A stretch of 64,000 bases of DNA from Alterluteimonas quercicellularis (GCF_021191635.1 NZ_JAIWPR010000010.1:45572-109571); one strand, 5' to 3'. Numbered from the stretch's first letter, positions 28,022-37,503 are shown. Numbers and translations are program-made. The notes: generated by a model not told the origin, from the sequence alone.

Positions 28022-28457
28022 CGTCCCTCCTGCTCGCGCCGCTCGGCTGCGGCGTCGTCGTGGTGTGGCAGCGCGCGATTGCGCCGCCGGATGCTTCGGT
28101 TATTCTGACATGTAATCGTTTACAGTCACCCTCCGCCGGCCCCGCCCCGGCCCGCTGCGACCGGCCGTGCCCGGTGCGGCCCGGCGCCACGGCGGACGCC
28201 CGCAACCTAACAGGAGACGCCGGTGCCGGTCCGAACGCACGCCTTCGCGGGGACACCCGTCCGCGACGCGCGCACGGCCGCCCACTCCCCGGCGTTGGGG
28301 GATGGGAGACGTTTTGGTATCGTTCATGGCGATCCAGAGCACCGGCCGCGCGCGCCGACCACGGGCGGGCGCCGGCGCGGCCGCGCGGCCCAAGCCCGCG
28401 TCCGCCGCCTGGCCGCACCCCCTGCCGGTCCGACCTGAAGTTCCCCACGGAGCTGCG
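28022..28457. other. 436-bp divergent control region between the ATPase gene and zwf
   Basis: No convincing gene is present. It holds the operator-like palindrome at 28111-28124 and, just before it on the plus strand, a weak promoter candidate: TTGCGC at 28079-28084 and TATTCT at 28101-28106, 16 bp apart. If used, zwf mRNA would have an untranslated leader of about 340 nt. Nothing else recognisable was seen in the rest. Confidence 0.5.
28111..28124. promoter_or_regulatory. LacI-type operator upstream of zwf and the ATPase gene
   Basis: TGTAATCGTTTACA has the TGnAAnCGnTTnCA symmetry of LacI-family operators, with two CG-flanking mismatches. It lies 4 bp after a -10-like TATTCT, where a bound repressor would block initiation. 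Three similar sites are at 37442, 55510 and 59679, the last in front of the lacI-like gene itself. Confidence 0.7.
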
Positions 28458-29882
28458 ATGCACGACACCCTGTTGTTGTTCGGTGCCACCGGCGATCTCG
28501 CCCAGCGCTACCTGTTCCCCTCCCTGCTGCACCTGCTGCGCGACCGCCTGCTGCCGGAGTCCTTCCGCATCGTCGCGGTCGGCCGCACCGAGCACGACGA
28601 CGCCGGCTTCCGCGACTGGCTGCGCGGCCGCATCGACGACGGCGACGCCCGCAACCGCGAGGCGCTGGAAGACCTGCTGCGGCGCATCCACTACCACCCG
28701 CTGGACCTGCAGGACGCCGACGCGATCGCCGCGGCGCTGTCGCGCTACGCCGACCGGCCGAGCGTGAGCTACCTGTCCACGCCGCCCAACCTGTTCGCCC
28801 CCGCTTGCCGCGGCCTGAAGGCCGCCGGGCTGCTGGAGGACCCGTCGCGGCTGGTGCTGGAGAAGCCGATCGGCCACGACCTCGACTCCGCGCGCGAGAT
28901 CAACGCCACGCTGCGCGCCAGCCTGGACGAGTCGCGGATCTTCCGCATCGACCACTACCTGGGCAAGGCGCCGGTGCAGAACCTGTTGGCGCTGCGCTTC
29001 GGCAACACCCTGCTGGAGGCGGTGTGGCAGCACCGCTGGATCGAGTCGGTGGACATCCTGGTCGCCGAGACCGCGGGCGTCGACGGCCGCGAAGGCTACT
29101 ACGCCGACTACGGCGCGCTGCGCGACATGGTGCAGAACCACATGCTGCAGCTGCTGGCCCTGATCGCGATGGAGCCGCCGGCCTCGCTGGACGCCGACAG
29201 CGTGCGCGACGAGAAGCGCAAGGTGCTGCGCGCGCTGCGCCCGATGACCGCCGCCGACGCCGGCCGCGACAGCGTGCGCGGCCGTTACGGCGACGGCGTG
29301 GTCGACGGCGATGCGGTCAAGGGCTTCCGCCACGAGCGCGAGGTGGAGACCTTCGTCGCCCTGCGCGCCTGGATCGACAACTGGCGCTGGGCCGGCGTGC
29401 CGTTCCGGCTGATGACCGGCAAGCGCATGCCCGCGCGCGCGACCGAGGTGGTGGTGTCGTTCCGCCCGGTCTCGCACTGGCTGTTCGAGCGCCCGGCCCG
29501 GGACCGCGCCGCGCCGAACCGGCTGCGCATGCGCCTGCAGCCGCAGGAGACCATCGAGCTGGGGCTGATGGGCAGCCTGGCCGCGCCCGAGTGGGGCGCC
29601 ACCGAGCTGCAGCCGATGTCGCTCGACCTGTCCATGTCGCCCACGCCCAAGCGCCGCATCGCCTACGAGCGGCTGATGATCGACGCCCTCAAGGGCGACC
29701 AGACGCTGTTCGTGCGCGACGACGAGGTCGAGGCCGCATGGCGCTGGATCGACAGCGTCAGCGACGCCTGGGCCGAGGCCGGCACCCCGGTCGAGGACTA
29801 CCCCGCCGGCTCCTGGGGCCCGGCCTCGGCGGCGCCGTTCCTGCCCAATGTGATCTCCGGCAACGGAAAACGCCGGTCATGA
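28458..29882 (+). CDS. zwf: Glucose-6-phosphate 1-dehydrogenase
   Basis: A 474-residue enzyme oxidising glucose-6-phosphate to 6-phosphoglucono-lactone with NAD(P)+. The N-terminal dinucleotide motif LFGATGDLAQRYLFP, the VLEKPIGHDL segment and the active-site RIDHYLGK are all present, with the substrate-binding R/K residues of the second domain (WAGVPFRLMTGKRMP) behind them. The ATG at 28458 follows GGAGCTGCG. It is the first gene of the Entner-Doudoroff operon and its stop overlaps the glk start by 4 nt. Control by the LacI-type operator at 28111 is proposed from position. Confidence 0.95.
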   Translation: MHDTLLLFGATGDLAQRYLFPSLLHLLRDRLLPESFRIVAVGRTEHDDAGFRDWLRGRIDDGDARNREALEDLLRRIHYHPLDLQDADAIAAALSRYADRPSVSYLSTPPNLFAPACRGLKAAGLLEDPSRLVLEKPIGHDLDSAREINATLRASLDESRIFRIDHYLGKAPVQNLLALRFGNTLLEAVWQHRWIESVDILVAETAGVDGREGYYADYGALRDMVQNHMLQLLALIAMEPPASLDADSVRDEKRKVLRALRPMTAADAGRDSVRGRYGDGVVDGDAVKGFRHEREVETFVALRAWIDNWRWAGVPFRLMTGKRMPARATEVVVSFRPVSHWLFERPARDRAAPNRLRMRLQPQETIELGLMGSLAAPEWGATELQPMSLDLSMSPTPKRRIAYERLMIDALKGDQTLFVRDDEVEAAWRWIDSVSDAWAEAGTPVEDYPAGSWGPASAAPFLPNVISGNGKRRS

Positions 29883-30898
29883 ATGCGCCGATCGCGAACG
29901 GCGAGCCGCAGCGCTTCCTGCTCGCCGACATCGGCGGCACCAACGCCCGCTTCGCGCTGGCCGACGCGACGGCGGAGATGCCGCTGCTGCTCGACAGCGT
30001 GCAGGCCTTCCCGGTCGCCGAGTTCCCTTCGCTGGCCGACGCCGCGCGCCACTACCTGGAACGGACCGCGGCGTCCGTGGACGCGGGCGTGTTCGCGGTG
30101 GCCGGGCGCGTCGACGGCGACGAGGCGCGCATCACCAATCACCCGTGGGTGATCTCGCGCGCCCGCCTGCGCTCGCAGCTCGGCCTGCGCGAGGTGGTGC
30201 TGATCAACGACTTCGCCGCGCAGGCGATGGCGATCCCGCTGCTGCGCGCCGACGACGTGGCCATCGTCGGCGGCGCGCCATGGCGGCCGGGCGTCGACGG
30301 CGACGGGCGCGACCGCACCTACGCCGTCATCGGCCCCGGCACCGGGCTCGGCGTCAGCGGGCTGCTGGTGCGCGACGGCCGCCGCTACCCGCTGGAGACC
30401 GAGGGCGGCCACGCCAGCTTCCCGCCGGGCACGCCCGAGGAGCTGACGATCCTGGACGTGCTGTCGCGGCAGTTCGGCCGCGTGTCCAACGAACGCCTGA
30501 TCTGCGGCCCCGGGCTGGTCAACATCCACCGCGCGCTGTCGGAGATCGCCGGCGTCGACCCCGGCCCGGTGCAGCCGGCCGACATCACCACCCGCGCCGC
30601 GGCCGGCGACCCGCGCGCCACGCGCGCCGTCGACGTCTTCTGCGCGGTGTTCGGCGCGATCGCCGGCGACGTGGTGCTCACCCTCGGCGCCTGGGACGGC
30701 GTGTTCCTGACCGGCGGCCTGGTGCCGCGCATGCTCGACGCGCTACGCCACTCCGGCTTCCGCCAGCGCTTCGAGCACAAGGGCCGCTTCTCCTCCAACA
30801 TGGCGCGGGTGCCGTCGGTCGCCGTGCTGCACCCGCACGCCGGCCTGCTCGGCGCCGCCGCGCTGGCGCAGGACCACGCGCGGGAGACCGCGTCGTGA
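29879..30898 (+). CDS. glk: Glucokinase
   Basis: A 339-residue bacterial (Glk-type, ROK-distinct) glucokinase that phosphorylates glucose with ATP. Seen: phosphate-1 motif FLLADIGGTNARFALAD, catalytic base region LINDFAAQAMAIPLL, AVIGPGTGLGVSGL, the ETEGGHASFPP loop and the adenosine motif FLTGGLVPRML. The start ATG overlaps the zwf stop (ATGA, 29879-29882) and its own stop overlaps the pgl start, so zwf, glk and pgl are translationally coupled. Its presence in the operon shows that free intracellular glucose is the expected input, fitting beta-glucosidase action upstream. Confidence 0.95.
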   Translation: MNAPIANGEPQRFLLADIGGTNARFALADATAEMPLLLDSVQAFPVAEFPSLADAARHYLERTAASVDAGVFAVAGRVDGDEARITNHPWVISRARLRSQLGLREVVLINDFAAQAMAIPLLRADDVAIVGGAPWRPGVDGDGRDRTYAVIGPGTGLGVSGLLVRDGRRYPLETEGGHASFPPGTPEELTILDVLSRQFGRVSNERLICGPGLVNIHRALSEIAGVDPGPVQPADITTRAAAGDPRATRAVDVFCAVFGAIAGDVVLTLGAWDGVFLTGGLVPRMLDALRHSGFRQRFEHKGRFSSNMARVPSVAVLHPHAGLLGAAALAQDHARETAS

Positions 30899-31638
30899 CC
30901 GACACGCCGCTCGCGACCCCCGCCCCGCACGACGGCGATCCGCGGGTGTCGGTATACACCTACGACTCGCCCACCCAGTGGATCTGGGGCGCGGCGGTCA
31001 CCCTGTCGGCGGCGCTCGGGCGCGTGCTGGAGCGCAAGCCGCGCGCGCGCCTGCTGCTGTCCGGCGGCACCACCCCGGCGCCGGTGTACGCGGCGCTGGC
31101 CAAGGCGCCGCTGGCCTGGGGCGACGTGGACGTCGCCCTGGTCGACGAGCGCTGGCTGATGCCCGACGACCCGGACAGCAACGCGCGCCTGGTGCGCGAA
31201 TCGCTGCTGCAGCGCAACGCCGCCGCGGCGCGCTTCGAGACCCTGACCCGGCCCGGCCGCACGCTGTCAGAGGCGGTCGCCGCCGCCAACATGCATGCGC
31301 GCAACCCGCCCGACGTAGTGGTGCTGGGCATGGGCGAGGACGGCCACACCGCCTCGCTGTTCCCGCACATGCGCGAGCTCGACGCCGCGCTGGCCGCGCC
31401 CCAGCCCTACGTGGCCGTGGACGCCAGCGGCTGCGCCGGGGCCGGCCGCTGGTCCACCCGGATCAGCCTGACCCCGGCCGGGCTGCGGCCCGCCGGGACC
31501 CGCCTGCTGCTGATCCGCGGCCAGCGCAAGCGCGAGCTGCTGGCGCGCGTGCTGGCCGGCGAGGACGCGCGCGAGTACCCGGCGCGCATCGCCTTCACCA
31601 CCCCGGGCGCACCCTTGCACGTGCACTGGTGCCCGTGA
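30895..31638 (+). CDS. pgl: 6-phosphogluconolactonase
   Basis: A 247-residue Pgl/DevB-type lactonase of the NagB-like superfamily, hydrolysing 6-phosphogluconolactone to 6-phosphogluconate. Diagnostic segments: LLLSGGTTPAPVYAALA, VDVALVDERWLMPDDPDSNARLVRE, the PDVVVLGMGEDGHTASLFPH catalytic block (with Asp and His) and the RISLTPAGL region. The start is GTG at 30895, overlapping the glk stop (GTGA). A 148-bp gap with no recognisable gene then separates it from edd. Confidence 0.93.
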   Translation: MTDTPLATPAPHDGDPRVSVYTYDSPTQWIWGAAVTLSAALGRVLERKPRARLLLSGGTTPAPVYAALAKAPLAWGDVDVALVDERWLMPDDPDSNARLVRESLLQRNAAAARFETLTRPGRTLSEAVAAANMHARNPPDVVVLGMGEDGHTASLFPHMRELDAALAAPQPYVAVDASGCAGAGRWSTRISLTPAGLRPAGTRLLLIRGQRKRELLARVLAGEDAREYPARIAFTTPGAPLHVHWCP

Positions 31639-31786
31639 CCGTCCGGCAGGGAACGCCGGCGCCCCCAGGCGCGCGCTCGGCGCACCGCGGGCGGCCCCTT
31701 CCCCATACGAGCGCGAACGACGGACATCGTCCGGGCCGCAGGGCCTCGAACGTTTCCGCCGCCCACGCTCCTCATAGCCGACGCCA

Positions 31787-33703
31787 ATGAGCCTGCATCC
31801 GAAACTCCACGCCGTCACCGAACGCATCCGCGAGCGCAGCCGCGCCTCGCGCGCCGCCTACCTCGCCGGCATCGACGCCATGCGCGACAGCGGGCCGCTG
31901 CGCGGGCGGCTGTCGTGCGGCAACCTCGCCCACGGCTTCGCCGCCTGCGGGCCGGTCGACAAGGCGCGCCTGCGCGCCGACGCCACCCCCAACCTGGGCA
32001 TCGTCACCGCCTACAACGACATGCTCTCGGCGCACCAGCCGTACGAGGACTACCCGCAGCGCATCCGCGAGGTCGCACGCCGGCTGGGCGCCACCGCCCA
32101 GGTCGCCGGCGGCGTGCCGGCGATGTGCGACGGCGTCACCCAGGGCCGCGGCGGCATGGAGCTGTCGCTGTTCTCGCGCGACGTCATCGCCCAGGCCACC
32201 GCGGTCGCGCTCTCGCACGACATGTTCGACAGCGCCCTGTACCTGGGCATCTGCGACAAGATCGTGCCGGGCCTGCTGATCGGCGCGCTGGCCTTCGGCC
32301 ACCTGCCGGCGCTGTTCGTGCCCGGCGGCCCGATGGCGCCCGGCATCCCCAACAAGGAGAAGGCGGCGGTGCGCGAGCGCTACGCCGCCGGCGAGGCCAC
32401 GCGCGAGGAACTGCTGGAGGCGGAGTCGGCCTCCTACCACGCGCCCGGCACCTGCACCTTCTACGGCACCGCCAACTCCAACCAGGTGCTGCTGGAGGCG
32501 ATGGGCGTGCAGCTGCCCGGCTCCTCGTTCGTCAACCCGGGCGCGCGCCTGCGCGACGCGCTGACCGACGCGGCGGTAGAGCGCGCGCTGCGCATCACCC
32601 CGCTGGGCGCCGACTACCGCCCGTTCGGCCGGCTCATCGACGAGCGCGCGATCGTCAACGCCATCGTCGCGCTGATGGCCACCGGCGGCTCGACCAACCA
32701 CACCATCCACTGGGTGGCGGTGGCGCGCGCGGCCGGCATCGTGCTGACCTGGGACGACATCGACCTGCTCTCGGGCATCGTGCCGCTGCTCGCCCGCGTC
32801 TACCCCAACGGCGACGCCGACGTGAACCGCTTCCAGGCCGCCGGCGGCACCGCCTTCGTGTTCCGCGAGCTGATGGACGCGGGGCTGATGCACGACGACC
32901 TGGAAACCGTGCTGCCCGGTGGCATGCGCGCCTGGTGCGACGAGCCGCGCCTGGACGGCGACGCGCTCGCCTGGTCGCCGACGATCGAGACCAGCGGCGA
33001 CGAGCAGGTGCTGCGCACCGCCTCGGCGCCGTTCGAGGCGCACGGCGGCCTGCGCCTGCTGCGCGGCAACCTCGGCCGTTCGCTGATCAAGACCTCGGCG
33101 GTGAAGCCCGAGTACCGGCGCATCGACGCCCCGGCGGTGGTGGTGGACACGCCGCAGGCGCTCAACAAGCTGCACAAGGCCGGCGCGCTGCCGCACGACT
33201 TCGTCGCCGTGGTGCGCTACCAGGGACCGCGCGCCAACGGCATGCCCGAGCTGCACTCGCTGGCGCCGCTGCTGGGCATGCTGCAGAACCAGGGCCGGCG
33301 CGTGGCCCTGGTCACCGACGGCCGCCTGTCCGGCGCCTCGGGCAAGATCCCGGCGGCCATCCACATCACCCCCGAAGCCGCGCGCGGCGGCCCGATCGGC
33401 AAGCTGCGCGACGGCGACCGCATCGTGCTCGACGGCGACGGCGGCACCCTGGAGGCGCTGGTCGATCCCGCGGAATGGGCCGCGCGCGCCATCGCCCCCG
33501 ACACCGCGCCGGCCGGCTGGGACCTCGGCCGCAACCTGTTCGCCTACAGCCGCGCGATGGTCGGGCCCGCCGACCAGGGCGCGCTGTCGATCTCCTGCGG
33601 ACCGCCGGCCGCCGACGGCAGCCCGTGGAACTACGACGCGGAGTACGAACTGGGCGACTCCCCCGAGGCCGCCGACGCGCCCCACGAATCCAAGGACGCC
33701 TAG
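31787..33703 (+). CDS. edd: 6-phosphogluconate dehydratase
   Basis: A 638-residue iron-sulfur dehydratase of the IlvD/Edd family forming 2-keto-3-deoxy-6-phosphogluconate, the first dedicated step of the Entner-Doudoroff pathway. Seen: [42 protein letters not shown] (Cys ligand and Lys/Ser region), [45 protein letters not shown] and [17 protein letters not shown]. Length matches Edd rather than IlvD. It is followed by a serine protease gene and then eda on the same strand. Confidence 0.95.
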   Translation: MSLHPKLHAVTERIRERSRASRAAYLAGIDAMRDSGPLRGRLSCGNLAHGFAACGPVDKARLRADATPNLGIVTAYNDMLSAHQPYEDYPQRIREVARRLGATAQVAGGVPAMCDGVTQGRGGMELSLFSRDVIAQATAVALSHDMFDSALYLGICDKIVPGLLIGALAFGHLPALFVPGGPMAPGIPNKEKAAVRERYAAGEATREELLEAESASYHAPGTCTFYGTANSNQVLLEAMGVQLPGSSFVNPGARLRDALTDAAVERALRITPLGADYRPFGRLIDERAIVNAIVALMATGGSTNHTIHWVAVARAAGIVLTWDDIDLLSGIVPLLARVYPNGDADVNRFQAAGGTAFVFRELMDAGLMHDDLETVLPGGMRAWCDEPRLDGDALAWSPTIETSGDEQVLRTASAPFEAHGGLRLLRGNLGRSLIKTSAVKPEYRRIDAPAVVVDTPQALNKLHKAGALPHDFVAVVRYQGPRANGMPELHSLAPLLGMLQNQGRRVALVTDGRLSGASGKIPAAIHITPEAARGGPIGKLRDGDRIVLDGDGGTLEALVDPAEWAARAIAPDTAPAGWDLGRNLFAYSRAMVGPADQGALSISCGPPAADGSPWNYDAEYELGDSPEAADAPHESKDA

Positions 33704-33756
33704 AGCAACCCTCTGCCGCCCGTGCACCGCCGCCTCCGCCAACTTCGAGAGCATCC

Positions 33757-34581
33757 TTGATCCGATTCCTGCTGCCCGCACTCCTCCTCGCGATGCCGTC
33801 GATCGCCGGCGCGGTCGTTACCCGCCACGATGTCGACGACGCGCAGTACCGGGTCCCCCCCTCGGAATTCCCCGCCCTCGCCGACATGCCCGGCCAGGGC
33901 CACGGCGTGCTGATCGCAGCGCAGTGGGTCGTGACCGCAGCCCACACGATTCCCTGGCACGCCGAGCTGGACCGGGTGGTCATCGCGGGCATCCCCAGGG
34001 AGGTCGATCGCGTGGTCCTGCATCCGGGTTACGAAAGGCCGCCGCAGGACCTGATCGATCATGCCGTGGCCACCGGCGAGGCGATCCTGCTGCTCGTGCA
34101 GCTCGCCTCGTCCGACGACATCGCGCTGGTCAGGCTGAAGGAGCCGGTGACCGATGTCGCCCCGGCCGGGCTCTACGAACAGGACGTCGTGCCGGGGCAG
34201 GTCGTCGAACTCCTGGGGAAAGGCGCCACCGGCACCGGCGCCACCGGGCACAGCAACGACGGCCCGAATCGCACCGAGCTTCGCCGCGCGTTCAACACGA
34301 TCACCAGCGCCCGCGACCGCTGGTTCTGCTACGTGTTCGACGAACCGCCTTCCGCGCTGCCGCTCGAAGGCGCGCTCGGAAACGGAGACAGCGGCGGCCC
34401 GTTGCTCGTCGAGGCCGACGGCCAGCGGCGGCTGGCCGGGCTCGCCGCGTGGAAGGTCGTCCCGGGCCATGTCGTGAAATCCCGTCCCGGACGCTACGGT
34501 CAACCGACTTGTAACGTCCGCCTGAGCCATTACAGTGCGTGGATCGAGAGCGTGCTCGCCGGGACGCCCGACGACGCCTGA
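33757..34581 (+). CDS. Secreted trypsin-like (S1) serine protease
   Basis: A 274-residue protein. With the TTG at 33757 as start it has a clear signal peptide ([19 protein letters not shown]); starting at the next ATG would remove most of the leader, so TTG is preferred. The catalytic triad is intact: His63 in VTAAHT, Asp121 in SDDIALVRL and Ser212 in [10 protein letters not shown]. Two cysteines (in WFCYVF and PTCNVRL) may form one disulfide. Its placement between edd and eda, two genes of a cytoplasmic sugar pathway, is odd; a similar arrangement is not something I know. It may be an insertion that is simply co-transcribed. A plasma-type activation site is not obvious (VVTRHD after the leader). 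Confidence 0.85.
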   Translation: MIRFLLPALLLAMPSIAGAVVTRHDVDDAQYRVPPSEFPALADMPGQGHGVLIAAQWVVTAAHTIPWHAELDRVVIAGIPREVDRVVLHPGYERPPQDLIDHAVATGEAILLLVQLASSDDIALVRLKEPVTDVAPAGLYEQDVVPGQVVELLGKGATGTGATGHSNDGPNRTELRRAFNTITSARDRWFCYVFDEPPSALPLEGALGNGDSGGPLLVEADGQRRLAGLAAWKVVPGHVVKSRPGRYGQPTCNVRLSHYSAWIESVLAGTPDDA

Positions 34582-34708
34582 CCCGGCCGCCGCCACTTCG
34601 CGACAGGAAAGTCGCGCGCCCGGCCCGGTGCGGTTTCGCCGTGCGTGCGGGAAGGCGCCTCGAAGTGCCCAGCACGCGCCCACGCCCGTCCACAAGGAAC
34701 CGAACCCG

Positions 34709-35368
34709 ATGTCGATCGCGCAACACCAGGACACCGCCGAGCGTCTGCTGACAGACGCCGGCCTGCTGCCCGTCATCACCGTCGACAGCGTCGACCAGGC
34801 CCGGCGCATCGCCGGGGCGCTGCTGGAAGGCGGCCTGCGCACGCTGGAGCTGACCCTGCGCACGCCCTGCGCGCTCGACGCGCTGGCGGCGCTCAAGCGC
34901 GAGCTGCCGGACATCGTCGTCGGCGCCGGCACCGTGCTCGACGCGGCGCAGATCCGGCAGTCGATCGACGCCGGCGCGGACTTCCTGGTCACCCCTGGCA
35001 CGCCGCCGGCACTGGCCGACGCCCTGGCGCAGGCGCCGATCCCGGTCGTGCCCGGCGGCGCGACGCCGGCCGAGTTCATCGGCCTGATGGCGCGCGGCTT
35101 CCGCGTCTGCAAGCTGTTCCCGGCCTCCGCCGTCGGCGGCCTGGCGATGCTCAAGGGCCTCGCCGGCCCGCTGCCGGACCTGCGCCTGTGCCCGACCGGC
35201 GGCATCGCCGAGGCGACCGCCGCCGACTACCTGGCGCAGCCGAACGTGGTCTGCATCGGCGGCTCGTGGATGCTGCCCAAGGCCTGGCTGGAGGCCGGCG
35301 ACTGGGCGCGGGTGAGCGCTTCGACGGCGCAGGCGGTCGCGATCGTGCGGGCCGCGCGCGGCGGCTGA
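34709..35368 (+). CDS. eda: 2-keto-3-deoxy-6-phosphogluconate (KDPG) aldolase
   Basis: A 219-residue class I aldolase cleaving KDPG to pyruvate and glyceraldehyde-3-phosphate. Seen: LLPVITVDS, GGLRTLELTLRTPCAL (catalytic Glu), VGAGTVLDAAQ, PGTPPALADAL, the Schiff-base Lys135 in FRVCKLFPAS, and CPTGGIAEATAADYLAQPNVVCIGGSW (phosphate-binding). The ATG follows AAGGAAC. It closes the Entner-Doudoroff set; together with zwf, glk, pgl and edd it takes glucose to pyruvate. Confidence 0.95.
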   Translation: MSIAQHQDTAERLLTDAGLLPVITVDSVDQARRIAGALLEGGLRTLELTLRTPCALDALAALKRELPDIVVGAGTVLDAAQIRQSIDAGADFLVTPGTPPALADALAQAPIPVVPGGATPAEFIGLMARGFRVCKLFPASAVGGLAMLKGLAGPLPDLRLCPTGGIAEATAADYLAQPNVVCIGGSWMLPKAWLEAGDWARVSASTAQAVAIVRAARGG

Positions 35369-35449
35369 CGACAGCCTGCATTCAAGCTCGCCCCGATAGC
35401 CTGGGTTCACGGGCCGCGCGCCCGGCTCCCCCACGACGGCAGGTTCCCC

Positions 35450-35950
35450 ATGAAGCCCGCGCTCGCGCTGAGTTGCCTCCTGATCGCGGCCCCCGCCGCC
35501 CTGGCGGCCCAGCCCGCCGACACCGGCACCGCGAGCGCGCTCGACCTCTCGCTGCCCGACAGCTACCGCAACGACCCGCCCGGCACCTGGTACGGCGACA
35601 CCTCCGGCATCCCCGCTTCCGAGCAGGACACCGCATACAGCGGCTCGCGGTGCCCGACCTCGCCGCGGGGCGAGCCGCGCGACGTCACCGGCAGCTTCAC
35701 CACCGGCATCGGCCACGCCAGCGGGCACGGCACCAGCCGCTGGAACGCCGCCGAACTGAACTACTGCAAGGAGTACGCGACCGAGAACGGCGGCACGCGC
35801 ACCCTCAATCTCAACCTCAACGTGAGCGAGTACGACGGCCCGGGTCTGTACCCCTACGACTACGGCTACGACGTCGTCCCGCGCGGCTACGACTACGGCC
35901 CGCGCGGCGGCCACTACCGGGGCGTCGGCCGCATGCCGCCGCCGCGCTGA
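35450..35950 (+). CDS. Small secreted protein of unknown function
   Basis: A 166-residue protein with a signal peptide (MKPALALSCLLIAAPAALAA). The mature part starts acidic/polar (DTGTASALDLSLPDSYRNDPPGTWYGDTSG), contains two cysteines (RCPTS and NYCKEY) that could form a disulfide, a repeating TLNLNLNVS stretch, and a Tyr/Gly/Arg-rich tail (YDYGYD, GYDYGPRGGHYRG). I do not recognise the family. It lies 81 bp after eda on the same strand and could be read through from that operon, but nothing links it to sugar use. Confidence 0.65.
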   Translation: MKPALALSCLLIAAPAALAAQPADTGTASALDLSLPDSYRNDPPGTWYGDTSGIPASEQDTAYSGSRCPTSPRGEPRDVTGSFTTGIGHASGHGTSRWNAAELNYCKEYATENGGTRTLNLNLNVSEYDGPGLYPYDYGYDVVPRGYDYGPRGGHYRGVGRMPPPR

Positions 35951-36014
35951 CGCGCGGTCAATTCATCAGCTCACTCTGCACGACCTGTCTGGCGCCGATT
36001 GACATGCGCCGAAC

Positions 36015-36037
36015 CGGGTACCAATACTTGGTACCCG
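36015..36037. promoter_or_regulatory. Palindromic operator in front of the toxin-antitoxin genes
   Basis: A perfect inverted repeat: CGGGTACCAA (36015-36024), 3-bp spacer TAC, TTGGTACCCG (36028-36037). It ends 15 bp before the antitoxin ATG. ParD-like ribbon-helix-helix antitoxins, alone or with toxin, repress their own operon by binding such palindromes. Confidence 0.75.
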
Positions 36038-36052
36038 CAGAGGAGATTCTCG

Positions 36053-36292
36053 ATGGCCAAGAATACCAGCGTCAGTCTGGGCGAGCATTTCGAACGATTC
36101 ATCGCGGACCAGGTCGACAACGGACGATACGGCTCGGCCAGCGAAGTCGTCCGGGCCGGGCTGCGTCTGCTCGAAACGACCGAGAACAAGCAGGAAGCTC
36201 TACGGAATGCGCTGATTGCGGGCGAGCGCAGTGGACGGGCCGGATACAGCTACGAATCGCTGATCGCCGATCTGAACTCAGAACAGCAGTGA
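36053..36292 (+). CDS. ParD-like type II antitoxin
   Basis: A 79-residue protein with the ParD/CopG ribbon-helix-helix pattern: MAKNTSVSLGEHFERFIADQV (beta strand and first helix), GRYGSASEVVRAGLRLLE (second helix), then a flexible acidic C-terminal part that would wrap the toxin. The ATG at 36053 is preceded by GAGGAG. The gene and its partner are noticeably less GC-rich than the surrounding DNA, which is usual for mobile toxin-antitoxin modules. Its stop overlaps the toxin start (GTGA), and the palindrome at 36015 is its likely binding site. Confidence 0.9.
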   Translation: MAKNTSVSLGEHFERFIADQVDNGRYGSASEVVRAGLRLLETTENKQEALRNALIAGERSGRAGYSYESLIADLNSEQQ

Positions 36293-36588
36293 GGCGCTTC
36301 GACCTCACTCGGTCGGCACAAGCGGACCTGGTTTCGATTGCGCGGTATACGGACAAGCGTTGGGGCAGACAGCAGCGCAACGCCTACTTGAAGGAAGCGG
36401 ATCGGGTGTTTCGCTCGTTGGCGAAGAACCCGCTGATGGGCAGGGCATGCGACGAGATTCGAGAAGGCTATCGGAAGTTCCCGCACGGGTCGCATGTGAT
36501 CTATTACAAGCTCCACAATGACGACGACTTGCTGATCGTGCGCATACTGCATGCGACGATGGACGTGGATTCGAACTTCGGCGTGTGA
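36289..36588 (+). CDS. ParE/RelE-superfamily toxin
   Basis: A 99-residue basic protein of the ParE family: RRFDLTRSAQADLVSIARYTDKRWG at the N-terminus, NAYLKEADRVFRSLAKNPLMGR, EIREGYRKFPHGSHVIYYKL and the terminal LLIVRILHATMDVDSNF. The order of strands and the R-x-L/H-x-x-M/D ending are typical of ParE rather than RelE; ParE toxins poison DNA gyrase. It starts at GTG 36289, overlapping the antitoxin stop. It appears complete and undamaged. Confidence 0.9.
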   Translation: MRRFDLTRSAQADLVSIARYTDKRWGRQQRNAYLKEADRVFRSLAKNPLMGRACDEIREGYRKFPHGSHVIYYKLHNDDDLLIVRILHATMDVDSNFGV

Positions 36589-36624
36589 CGCCAGAATCGA
36601 GCTGACCCACGACACGAATCCAGC

Positions 36625-37317
36625 TTAGCCGCCGCCGAGTCCGCTCCCAGCGTCCAGCCGCAGCCCGGCGCCGACGGCGCGCCACAGCGCCGCGTGGATC
36701 GCGAACCACGCCACCAGGCCCAGGCCGAGCAGCCATTCGAGCGCGTTCTCGAAGCGGTCCTGGAACGGGCTGCCGCCCAGCGCCGTCAGCGCGGCCACGT
36801 GCGCGATGCCCAGCAGCAGCATGATCGCGCACACCGCCCGCAGCGCGCGCACGCTGGCGCGGCGCGCGACCGGCCGTTCGCCCAGCGCGCGCAGGAACGC
36901 CACCTGCGCCAGGAAGCCGGCGCCGAAGAACACCACCACGCCGTAGCGGCGCAGGAAGCGGTAGGCCTCGCCCTCGGTGCCGAGGAAGGCCACGTACACC
37001 GCGAGCGCGACCGCCGCCACCGCGCCGGCCGCGCGCACCGTGCGGCCGTTCGCGCCGGCGGCGGCGAGCCAGCGCCCGGCGAGCCACCAGTGCAGGCCGA
37101 TCGCCAGCGCGCTGGGCAGCATCAGCAGCCGGAACACCGGGTTCGCCGGTCCCTCGCGCGCCGCGCGGCTGATCGAGGTGCAGCCCTCCAGGTACGGGAT
37201 GCAGGCCGGCACGATGCCCGCCTGCACCGACAGCGCCCAGGCCGCGTGCGTGCCGAGGAGGAAGACCAGCGCGATGGCCGCGGGCAGCGGCCACAGCGGG
37301 ATGTCGTGACGGTGCAT
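36625..37317 (-). CDS. Six-helix integral membrane protein, possibly Frag1/DRAM-like
   Basis: A 230-residue protein (ATG at 37317; a GTG two codons upstream, at 37323, is possible). Six hydrophobic helices can be picked out, for example PLPAAIALVFLLGTHAAWAL, LLMLPSALAIGLHWWLAG, AVAAVALAVYVAFLG, VVVFFGAGFLAQVAFL, AIMLLLGIAHVAALTAL and LGLGLVAWFAIHAALW. The loop after helix 1 (ACIPYLEGCTSISRAAREGPA) resembles the conserved first loop of Frag1/DRAM/Sfk1 proteins, which have the same topology. The function in bacteria is unknown. It is divergent from the glycan locus. Confidence 0.65.
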   Translation of the reverse strand: MHRHDIPLWPLPAAIALVFLLGTHAAWALSVQAGIVPACIPYLEGCTSISRAAREGPANPVFRLLMLPSALAIGLHWWLAGRWLAAAGANGRTVRAAGAVAAVALAVYVAFLGTEGEAYRFLRRYGVVVFFGAGFLAQVAFLRALGERPVARRASVRALRAVCAIMLLLGIAHVAALTALGGSPFQDRFENALEWLLGLGLVAWFAIHAALWRAVGAGLRLDAGSGLGGG

Positions 37318-37441
37318 CGCCACCTGTCCGGGGGGCCTTGGCCCAGCTTATCGGGTCCTCGCGCGCCGCTCATCCCGCCCGGCGCGACGCGAGCGGGACC
37401 CGCCGCCCGCGCACGGCTCCCGGAAGTGCCGCAACGCAGCA

Positions 37442-37455
37442 TGTAAGCGGTTCCA
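37442..37455. promoter_or_regulatory. LacI-type operator upstream of the discoidin/glycosidase gene
   Basis: TGTAAGCGGTTCCA fits the shared TGnAAnCGnTTnCA pattern. It starts 62 bp before the ATG of the first discoidin-domain protein and lies in the divergent gap of 186 bp. It is close to the site at 59679 in front of lacI (TGTAATCGCTTCCA). Confidence 0.6.
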
Positions 37456-37503
37456 GCTGGTGCTAGCGTGCGCGCCACAGGGGAACATGATCGGGGATCG
37501 CGC

